DNA from: an uncultured Clostridium sp. | GTDB taxonomy: Bacteria; Bacillota; Clostridia; TANB77; CAG-508 | Length of the DNA stretch: 13,489 nucleotides | Assembly (NCBI GenBank): GCA_900555085.1 | Contig: USJU01000035.1 | Location: 1-13,489 of the forward strand | Reading direction: 5' to 3' | Shown here: piece by piece, positions 1 to 6,257 of the stretch | Layout: each line of letters starts with the position of its first letter | Numbering within the stretch: position 1 is the stretch's first letter | Made by a program: the position numbers and the translations under genes | Notes under the pieces: generated by a model | What the model was told of the DNA's origin: nothing | The model's database searches: none | The model's input: only the letters and a program-made list of their open reading frames with translations

Positions 1-70
1 ATATTAAAATTCCAGAAGTAATTACTATAAGAATAACTAAAATAATTATAATTTTTTTTATTTTATTCAT
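1..70 (-). CDS. N-terminal fragment of a membrane or secreted protein, cut by the left window edge
   Basis: Only the first 23 codons lie in the window. They begin at an ATG (68-70) preceded by an AGAGGG ribosome binding site six bases upstream. The peptide starts MNKIKK and continues as an unbroken hydrophobic stretch (IIIILVILIVITSG), so it is a signal peptide or an N-terminal membrane anchor. No lipobox cysteine is seen in the visible part. The gene begins 14 bases after the stop of the cell-wall hydrolase and is in the same direction, so it probably belongs to the same transfer operon. The function cannot be told from what is visible. Confidence 0.65.
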   Translation of the reverse strand, partial: MNKIKKIIIILVILIVITSGILI

Positions 71-84
71 ATCTAACCCTCTTT

Positions 85-1083
85 TTAATTATTTGTAGGT
101 GGTCTTAAAATTTTAATTGTATTTGCAACACCGTGTGAAGATCCTGAATTTGAGCTTTCTGGTAAATCTGATGTTCCTGTAGAATTAATCGCATTATTTG
201 AACCCATATTATATACTAAATTACCTTTACCTGTATATATTTCAACATGTCCTCTATATATTAGTATATCTCCTGCTTTTGCATTATTTTTAGATACAAC
301 TTCCCATCCCCATGGATTGCTTGCAAATGTACTTGAAGTTTTTTGACCTCCTTTAAAATCTTTAAAACCAGATTCATACATTACCCATGAAACATAAGAA
401 CTACAATCTATATATGGTGGCTCTACTGGTACTGGCTTATTAGATCCATTATTATAACTATATTTTCCTGAGGTTCTTACTTGTTTATGTATTTTTACTG
501 CATTTTGAACAACTGTGCCACCAGTTACTGTACTATCTGAACTTCCAGAACTTTGATATTGCGCTAATTCTGTTTGAACTGTTTTTTTAGTGAAGAAGTT
601 ATGTGTTACATTGTCGCTTGCATTATTGTGTGATTCATCTTCATCATTAAATAGATACACCCATGAGCCATCCTTTAGAGCTGCTTGTAACCAATCTTGA
701 GTATAATAAGCTGCTGGGGTCATAAAGCCAATTGCACATTTGGATTTATCTCCAGTTTTTATAACATTATCAACAGCTTTCTTAGTTGTGTCACTTGGAT
801 TAGAACTTTCATATGCTCCATTTCTCGTTGGTTGAAATTGATTTTCTTGAAACACAACATCATGTACATTGTTTGGATAATCTGCTGAAAGGACTCGATT
901 TAATATAACACTTGCAACATATTCCTGTTGTTGTTGTGTTCCTCCTCCTCTCTCCGCACATACTATTTTATATAAAATTTCTCTATCAGAATCTGTTAAA
1001 TTTAAACTCTCATATGAAACTGTACCTTCTTGAACATCATAAAGACCATTACCATTATCAGAGCCTCCGTCCTGCTGAGGCAC
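85..1083 (-). CDS. Two-domain cell-wall hydrolase (SleB-like Hydrolase_2 plus C-terminal NlpC/P60 domain) of the T4SS cluster
   Basis: This frame encodes 332 residues from a GTG at 1083. An N-terminal domain (about residues 36-160) matches the SleB/Hydrolase_2 cell-wall hydrolase pattern: the AERGG segment with the presumed catalytic Glu44, then VASVILNRV and ENQFQP. After a Ser/Gly/Thr-rich linker, residues about 195-330 look like an NlpC/P60 (C40) peptidase, with Cys227 in YIDCSSYVSWV and His279 in YRGHVEIY. Such proteins cleave glycan strands and stem peptides to let a conjugation machine cross the wall. The GTG at 1083 has no ribosome binding site. The expected membrane anchor is encoded just upstream in another frame (1058-1219), so the natural protein is probably about 375 residues, made from 1219 to 85 with a frame change between 1061 and 1098. 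The gene is either frameshifted, affected by a sequence error, or recoded. The domain assignment is firm; the start is not. Confidence 0.85.
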   Translation of the reverse strand: MPQQDGGSDNGNGLYDVQEGTVSYESLNLTDSDREILYKIVCAERGGGTQQQQEYVASVILNRVLSADYPNNVHDVVFQENQFQPTRNGAYESSNPSDTTKKAVDNVIKTGDKSKCAIGFMTPAAYYTQDWLQAALKDGSWVYLFNDEDESHNNASDNVTHNFFTKKTVQTELAQYQSSGSSDSTVTGGTVVQNAVKIHKQVRTSGKYSYNNGSNKPVPVEPPYIDCSSYVSWVMYESGFKDFKGGQKTSSTFASNPWGWEVVSKNNAKAGDILIYRGHVEIYTGKGNLVYNMGSNNAINSTGTSDLPESSNSGSSHGVANTIKILRPPTNN

Positions 1084-1219
1084 CAGCAGTCCAAATAGCT
1101 ACTGCAATAATCAAAGTTAATATGAAAGTTAATGGTATTAATAAATATCTAGCCAATGTATTAATAAAAACTTTTTTTATTTTAGATTTTTCTGTATTTT
1201 CTTCTTCTAATCTATTCAC
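1058..1219 (-). pseudogene. Out-of-frame N-terminal membrane anchor of the cell-wall hydrolase (53 codons)
   Basis: A GTG at 1217-1219 sits behind an AGGTAGGTGA ribosome binding site and starts a 53-codon frame ending at TGA 1058-1060. The peptide begins MNRLEEENTEKSKIKK and then has a clear transmembrane helix at about residues 23-46 (ARYLLIPLTFILTLIIAVAI). This is the cytoplasmic tail and anchor expected for a T4SS cell-wall hydrolase. The hydrolase frame is shifted by +1 relative to this one and is open only from 1098 downward, so the two frames overlap for about 40 bases. I read the two pieces as one gene. An indel (real or in the assembly) is the simplest explanation; programmed +1 frameshifting is the alternative. 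Confidence 0.7.
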
Positions 1220-1263
1220 TTGTTATTTCACCTACCTATTTAAAGCAGTCCTTTTTTATTTGC

Positions 1264-1292
1264 GAAAAGTGCATTATTAAAATGCACTTTTC
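1264..1292 (-). terminator. Perfect 12-bp hairpin between the VirB8-like gene and the hydrolase gene
   Basis: The inverted repeat GAAAAGTGCATT / AATGCACTTTTC encloses a five-base loop and starts six bases after the stop codon of the 171-residue gene. On the minus strand only a short UUUUC lies at the stem base, and no U-run follows, so it would be a weak intrinsic terminator, an attenuator or an RNA-stabilising stem. On the plus strand a T-run does follow, but there is no plus-strand gene to terminate. Confidence 0.45.
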
Positions 1293-1297
1293 ATTTT

Positions 1298-1813
1298 TTA
1301 AATAAAATCCAGTAAATCAATTTTATTGTTATCTTCTTTAAGATATTTTTTTCCTATACTATTTATATTTCCTGTTGAAAGCATATCACCATTGTAAACT
1401 TCAATAACATATACATTTGAATAGTTATCCATTTTATTTAAAGTATAATCACTTCCTGTTTTCAAAAAATTTATTATAAAATTATCCTTAAATTTTTCTA
1501 CTGAACTATATTTATTTTTTTCCTTTGTTTCATTTGAAAGCATATTATATGCTTCTTCTACATTATTATTTTCGCAATAATCAATAAAATTTTCTATAAT
1601 TGTCTTATTTTTAGTAATACTATTGCTAACATTTGTATTTTCTATACTTTTTTCTGATACAACAATATTTTTAATATTATTATGCTCCTCATCACCTTTA
1701 TTTTTATAATATAAATTCATAATTCGCAATAAACTATAGCCAACAATTATAATTCCTAAATACTTAAATATTGCTTTTTTATTTTGATTATAAAAACGTA
1801 CTAATTTTTCCAT
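1298..1813 (-). CDS. Small membrane-anchored T4SS protein, possibly VirB8/TcpC-like
   Basis: The 171-residue protein has a short basic N-terminus, one transmembrane helix at about residues 14-33 (IFKYLGIIIVGYSLLRIM), an Asn/Glu/Lys-rich linker, and then a small extracytoplasmic domain of about 100 residues. The domain begins with a helix (IIENFIDYCENNNVEEAYNM) and ends in short strands, a layout that resembles NTF2-like domains such as those of VirB8 and TcpC. That is a resemblance in layout only; I see no diagnostic motif. The ATG at 1813 has AAGAGG five bases upstream and follows the VirB6-like stop by 15 bases, so the two are co-transcribed. A VirB8-like scaffold would be expected at this place in the cluster. 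Alternatively it is an unrelated accessory protein. Confidence 0.7.
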   Translation of the reverse strand: MEKLVRFYNQNKKAIFKYLGIIIVGYSLLRIMNLYYKNKGDEEHNNIKNIVVSEKSIENTNVSNSITKNKTIIENFIDYCENNNVEEAYNMLSNETKEKNKYSSVEKFKDNFIINFLKTGSDYTLNKMDNYSNVYVIEVYNGDMLSTGNINSIGKKYLKEDNNKIDLLDFI

Positions 1814-1828
1814 AATTTCCTCTTAATT

Positions 1829-4285
1829 TTATAATCTTCTTGTTGGAGTCATTCCATGAACCATTTTCATCAAATCAATAGATTTTTGTGCAGTTTGCTC
1901 AGGATTTGCATCTCTGCCTTGTAAATTGGATTGTATTTCTCTATTAAGTTTTTCTTCGTCTTTTCTAATTGAAGATGCATCATATGTTTTTGATAATTTA
2001 ATTGCTCCCATTGCTTGTTTCTCTGAGACTCCAGCTTCTTGTTGTAATTCCATTCCTTTAGAAATATCTTTATAACTTGTAATTCCTTGATTTGAATAAT
2101 TTCTAATAGTTTCCTTTAATTGGTTATCAGATATATTGTATTTTTTAGCTTTTATACGAAGTGCCCTCATTGCATTGTTATCATTTACAATATTTTTGTA
2201 ATCTTCTCTTGCTTGTCTTGCTTTTAATGTATCTTCAAATTTTTCTGGATCATATCCACTTCTGAATGCATCAGTATTTTTTCTAAGTTGTTTCCTGATT
2301 CCTCCAGCAGAATTTAAAATTCCTTCTGCACCTTTTGCACCTAATGCTCCTGCTGTTGCTGTTCCAGCAACGCCATATTCAACAGCTTTTGTTAAATCTC
2401 CACTTGCAATACCAGCCGCAGTTCCCATAAGCAATCCTGTGCTTCCAAGCGTTACAGCTCCTACAATTTTAGCCGCTTTCTTTAAACCTCTTGTAACATT
2501 TGGTTTTTGCATTGTCGCAACTGCACCTATTCCGCTTCCAACTGTCTTAAATTTATTTCCTATCATTCCAAATCTGTCTCTCTGAGATTGATTTTCTAAT
2601 TCTTCATTTAATTCGTGATCGTTTAAATTTTGTTCTCTTGGTAATCCTGCATTTTCATCATCTTCTTGCATATCCATATAATCTTGCCACTGTCTTCCTG
2701 GTTCATCTAATTCATTCATGTTTTCATAATTATTTTGATTTTGTCCTCTTGGTAATCCTGCATTTTCATCATCTTCTTGCATATCTATATAATCTTGCCA
2801 CTGTCTTCCTGGTTCATCTAATCCTTCTATGTTTTCATTATTATTTTGATTTTCTCCTGTTCTCCTTGTTCTCATATTATCATTTTCTTCGCTTAATAAT
2901 GCATAAGCATTATCGCCTCTCTTTGTATCTATAGGTTTATTCTGGATATCTCCTCCATCATTGTTAGAACCATTTTTTGAATTATTACCTTTTACATTAC
3001 TTGGTAAAAGTTTTTTGGCAGCTCCACTTAGAACTGAAGCAGCAGCTAATGGGCCCATAGGATTTGGTCCTTTTATATGTCCTCTATCAAATCCTAAAAA
3101 TTCTCTAAGTAATTTTTCAGCTGGCATTAAAGTGCCTAATGCTACAAGAGCATATATTGGATTTTTTATAGCAAGATTCTGAACAGATGTAATTAAAATA
3201 GTATATAACAAAAGATGAAATGGCTGTATTAATAATGTAAATATATAATCTTTTAACCATCTTTCAAATCCTTGTGCTTTTCCATCTGAAATTTTATCAA
3301 GAGGATATGTTAATGCCATAATAGGTGCAAATAGTGTCAAAAAGGCAATCTTTACAACTCTCTTTAAATATTGCCATGAAAAAGCAAGTATATAAAAAAC
3401 TAATACTGTATATATTAATGCCCAATACAAATTATCAACAGCAGTATTTCCCTCTTCTCCATTTTCTGCTGCAGTTGAATTAATTGGCAATGAAGAATTT
3501 GTTCTTGCTAAATTTATTAAATCATCTGCTGCAGATGTTGTAAACATTTCATCAAAAGCTTCTACCAAATTAACAGAAAATACCATTATATAATGCATAA
3601 ACAATAATAAGCAAATCCCAATAAGCCAATCCATAAGTAATTGTTTATATTTGGCTTTATCGCTTGCCACACTTGAAATTGTAATTTTTATACCTATAAA
3701 AACTAGTACTAGTAACATTAATACTAACGCTATATTTCTTAGTGTTACATACCATGTAGATATAATATTTCTCAAATTAGCGGCAATATTTTTATTACTT
3801 GGATTTTTTGTATTTTTAAAAAAATTAACATTAAATGTATCTACTTTATTCGAAAAAATGCTCATTAAGTTCAGTGTAAAATTAGACATATCCACTTCAA
3901 CTTTTGTTTGATAATCATTTATCCATGCTGTCAGATCCCCAATTCCTGGTACAGATGCTAATCCTCCAAGTACATTTGCAATTGGTCCAAGCCAAGTCCC
4001 TTCTAGTGATTCTATATCACTAACCATTAACTCTTTTGCAGATTTTTTAGTAATCATTTCAGAATAACTAACATGCTTATCAGTTAATAAATTTTGTGCT
4101 CCTAGCATTATCGAATCTGGAATAAATATAAGTAAATCAATTAAAGATTTAAACATATTGTCTGAGGTTTTTGACAACCATCCTGCTTGTGAATAATTAG
4201 GTATAATAAAACTTATTAAAGTCATCATTATTATAGGTATTGTTATTATCTTTTGTTTCATATTTTTTATCTTCTCGAGTTTCAC
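1829..4285 (-). CDS. VirB6/TrbL-like polytopic channel protein of the T4SS
   Basis: The 818-residue protein has a signal peptide-like start (to about residue 34, ending YSQAG), an extracytoplasmic segment, and a membrane block of about six helices between residues 180 and 395 (near 181-205, 217-240, 283-306, 309-328, 345-366 and 376-392). The FAPIMALTYPLDKI and LKDYIFTLLIQPFHLLLY segments are typical of the Gram-positive VirB6/TrbL family. The long hydrophilic C-terminal half holds two tandem 37-residue repeats (about 475-548), a Gly/Ala-rich hydrophobic patch (about 605-665) and a charged tail rich in predicted helix. Such proteins form the inner-membrane channel. The start is a GTG six bases after AAGGAGG, 13 bases downstream of the VirB4 stop. 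An overlapping ATG (4287) is followed at once by TGA and cannot be used; an in-frame ATG at 4261 has a poorer site. The first two helices carry a pilin-like loop. Confidence 0.85.
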   Translation of the reverse strand: MKLEKIKNMKQKIITIPIIMMTLISFIIPNYSQAGWLSKTSDNMFKSLIDLLIFIPDSIMLGAQNLLTDKHVSYSEMITKKSAKELMVSDIESLEGTWLGPIANVLGGLASVPGIGDLTAWINDYQTKVEVDMSNFTLNLMSIFSNKVDTFNVNFFKNTKNPSNKNIAANLRNIISTWYVTLRNIALVLMLLVLVFIGIKITISSVASDKAKYKQLLMDWLIGICLLLFMHYIMVFSVNLVEAFDEMFTTSAADDLINLARTNSSLPINSTAAENGEEGNTAVDNLYWALIYTVLVFYILAFSWQYLKRVVKIAFLTLFAPIMALTYPLDKISDGKAQGFERWLKDYIFTLLIQPFHLLLYTILITSVQNLAIKNPIYALVALGTLMPAEKLLREFLGFDRGHIKGPNPMGPLAAASVLSGAAKKLLPSNVKGNNSKNGSNNDGGDIQNKPIDTKRGDNAYALLSEENDNMRTRRTGENQNNNENIEGLDEPGRQWQDYIDMQEDDENAGLPRGQNQNNYENMNELDEPGRQWQDYMDMQEDDENAGLPREQNLNDHELNEELENQSQRDRFGMIGNKFKTVGSGIGAVATMQKPNVTRGLKKAAKIVGAVTLGSTGLLMGTAAGIASGDLTKAVEYGVAGTATAGALGAKGAEGILNSAGGIRKQLRKNTDAFRSGYDPEKFEDTLKARQAREDYKNIVNDNNAMRALRIKAKKYNISDNQLKETIRNYSNQGITSYKDISKGMELQQEAGVSEKQAMGAIKLSKTYDASSIRKDEEKLNREIQSNLQGRDANPEQTAQKSIDLMKMVHGMTPTRRL
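2641..2862 (-). repeat. Tandem 111-bp direct repeat (two copies) inside the VirB6-like gene
   Basis: Two adjacent copies, 2752-2862 and 2641-2751, have a period of exactly 111 bases (37 codons), so the frame is kept. Both encode a Gln/Asn-rich lead followed by LDEPGRQWQDY, then a Met/Ile-dependent DMQEDDENAGLPR. The copies differ mainly in the Asn-rich lead. The unit is acidic and hydrophilic and lies in the cytoplasmic-looking C-terminal half. Confidence 0.9.
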
Positions 4286-4298
4286 ATTATACCTCCTT

Positions 4299-6257
4299 CT
4301 ATTTTTTGTCTCCTACTAGTTTGTTTAAATTTGTTTCAACAAACTTAAATTCTCTTGCTGTTGGTGTTATTTGTAAAATTGCTGTATCTCCACCTACTTT
4401 TAGTAGACCTTCACCTTTTCCACAAGTCACCAAGAAACTTGCCTCACCTTGGCTTAATTTAAATACTTCTTTTAAGTATTCAATTTCTGATTTATCTTGA
4501 GCTAAAAGTAATTTTGTATCTGATGATGTAAGAACAGCTTGTACCTCTGGTTTTTCATAAAAGTCTTGAAATCTTTGTGAAATAATTGCCAAAGATACAT
4601 TTCTTTTTCTGGCACGTCTTGCCATTGTATTTAAAAAGTCTACTGCTTCTGGATATGGTAGCAACATCCATGCCTCATCCACAATAACTCTTTTCTTTCT
4701 TGCTTTTGTTCTATCTTCACTATTTTTCTTAACATATTTTTCCCAAATCCAAGAAAGCAAAATTTGTTGTGCTAATGGTCTAGCAAATCTTTCTTCTAGT
4801 TGAGATATATCTAAATTAATAAATGGTGAGCCATCTAGCAATTCAAAAGTAGATTGTCCATCAAAATATGCCATTTGGCCATCATATTCTCTTATGTATT
4901 GTTTCATAACTTTTATTAAATAGCTATAATGAAATTTGTAATCTTGATTTTCATTATCTTTTGCTTTTTGTTGAATTCTTTTATACCAAGAACCAATAGT
5001 TGGCATTGGCTTTTTAGTTCTTCCTATTACATTATCTCTTCTTAATAAGTTTCCACCTTCATTACCAATATACAAACTTTCTGGATTACTATTTATTCCT
5101 GCAGACATATATTCTTCTGCAACAGCCTCAGCTATAATTTGTTTTGTAAGTTCATTTACTTCTGGGCTTCTTGTGCTACCTTTTGCCATTGTAAGAAGAG
5201 CTTGTGTAACGTCTTCAACTTTATTTTCAACATTTAATATTGGTCTTTCTTTTCCTGTTATTTCATCTTTTACAAGTTCTGTTTCTATATCAAAAACATT
5301 TATAATTGTTTTTGAATTTGGACTTAGAACAACATTTATTCCACCTAAACTTTCTGCAACTATTCTATACTCACCTTCAGCATCTAGAGCTAAATTTTCA
5401 ACTCCCATTAAAACTGAAGAACGAGATATTAATGTTTTCATCGTAACAGATTTACCTGCACCAGATTTAGCAAAAATAACCATATTATAATTTGTTAAAG
5501 AATTATGGAAGTTATCAAATAATATTGGTACCCCTGTTTGTTTATTAAAGCCAAGTGGAACACCTGTTGGATGTCCAATTTCTGAAGTTGTAAATGGGAA
5601 AACTGTTCCCATTGAACGTCTATCAAAAGTATGTACTTTTTTTATTTTATCATCCATTAATGGTAAATTGCTTTTAAACGCATCTTCTTGCATTCCCCAA
5701 GCACTTTTAACTCCAACTAAACTTTTGCTCATTTCTGCTGATAAAAGTTTTGTATATTTTTCTAAGTCTTCTAAATTATAAGCAAATAGTGTACATACTA
5801 TTGAAGCTTCATATAATTTATTAAACCCTGCAGCTATTTCGTCTCTTAATTGTTCCGTTTCTGCTCTTTTTTGTGTTAAATTACTTTGTCTGTTTATATT
5901 TCCTTTATCTGCTGCTACAATTCTTTCTGTTTCCAATTCGTTTATAACTCTATTTAATTCATTTTGTGATCTAGATTCTGGAATTGGATTTATAAATACA
6001 GATGTATTTATATCACCAAATAAATACATACTTCTAAATAATTCTGGGAAAGAACACATACGTGGTAATGAAGAAACAAACATGCTTCTTGCATATCTTT
6101 TTGTGCTTGAAATTATTTCTAATCTATCTATATTTGAAGCATCTATTCCAGATGGTGCTATTAATTCTTTAATATTTTTTCTTCTAAGAATTCTATTTTG
6201 TTGTTGCATTTTTTGGTTTTCTTCCACGTCTTGATTTTGGTTTTTCTTGCTTCTCAT
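4299..6257 (-). CDS. virB4: VirB4-type T4SS ATPase
   Basis: The 652-residue protein carries a P-loop ATPase domain of the VirB4/DUF87 (HerA/FtsK) type. Walker A is AKSGAGKS at about residues 263-270. LALDAEGEY follows shortly after. Walker B is RVIVDEAW (Asp527, Glu528), and AIISQRFQDF supplies a sensor-type Gln561. The first 250 residues contain a charged helical segment (about 95-145) and the family's LGFNKQTGVPILFD lead-in to the P-loop. It would energise pilus assembly and substrate transfer at the membrane. At 652 residues it is shorter than the usual roughly 800 or more, and the missing N-terminal part seems to be supplied by the preceding TraC-like gene. The ATG at 6257 lies inside that gene (65-base overlap) and has AGGAGG nine bases upstream, so translational coupling is likely. 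Confidence 0.95.
   Translation of the reverse strand: MRSKKNQNQDVEENQKMQQQNRILRRKNIKELIAPSGIDASNIDRLEIISSTKRYARSMFVSSLPRMCSFPELFRSMYLFGDINTSVFINPIPESRSQNELNRVINELETERIVAADKGNINRQSNLTQKRAETEQLRDEIAAGFNKLYEASIVCTLFAYNLEDLEKYTKLLSAEMSKSLVGVKSAWGMQEDAFKSNLPLMDDKIKKVHTFDRRSMGTVFPFTTSEIGHPTGVPLGFNKQTGVPILFDNFHNSLTNYNMVIFAKSGAGKSVTMKTLISRSSVLMGVENLALDAEGEYRIVAESLGGINVVLSPNSKTIINVFDIETELVKDEITGKERPILNVENKVEDVTQALLTMAKGSTRSPEVNELTKQIIAEAVAEEYMSAGINSNPESLYIGNEGGNLLRRDNVIGRTKKPMPTIGSWYKRIQQKAKDNENQDYKFHYSYLIKVMKQYIREYDGQMAYFDGQSTFELLDGSPFINLDISQLEERFARPLAQQILLSWIWEKYVKKNSEDRTKARKKRVIVDEAWMLLPYPEAVDFLNTMARRARKRNVSLAIISQRFQDFYEKPEVQAVLTSSDTKLLLAQDKSEIEYLKEVFKLSQGEASFLVTCGKGEGLLKVGGDTAILQITPTAREFKFVETNLNKLVGDKK

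Noticed and set aside
1081..1083. GTG as the true start of the hydrolase
   Set aside because: No ribosome binding site precedes it, and using it would remove the export or anchor segment that lies immediately upstream in another frame. Kept only as the computed limit of the open frame.
1085..1251. Direct repeat GGACTGCT at 1085-1092 and 1244-1251
   Set aside because: Only eight bases, with different flanks and no target-site or insertion structure between the copies.
912..1280. Plus-strand open frame of about 120 codons over the hydrolase and its upstream region
   Set aside because: It lies antisense to the hydrolase and its anchor, has no ribosome binding site, and its Phe/Leu/Tyr-rich composition is what A-rich minus-strand genes give in reverse. 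The same holds for the other plus-strand frames, for example 2638-2934, 5173-5490 and 12118-12417.
4282..4292. ATG at 4287 and a TATAAT before the VirB6-like gene
   Set aside because: The ATG is followed immediately by TGA, so it codes nothing. The TATAAT is simply the spacer between AGGAGG and the GTG start, with no matching -35 box, inside an operon.
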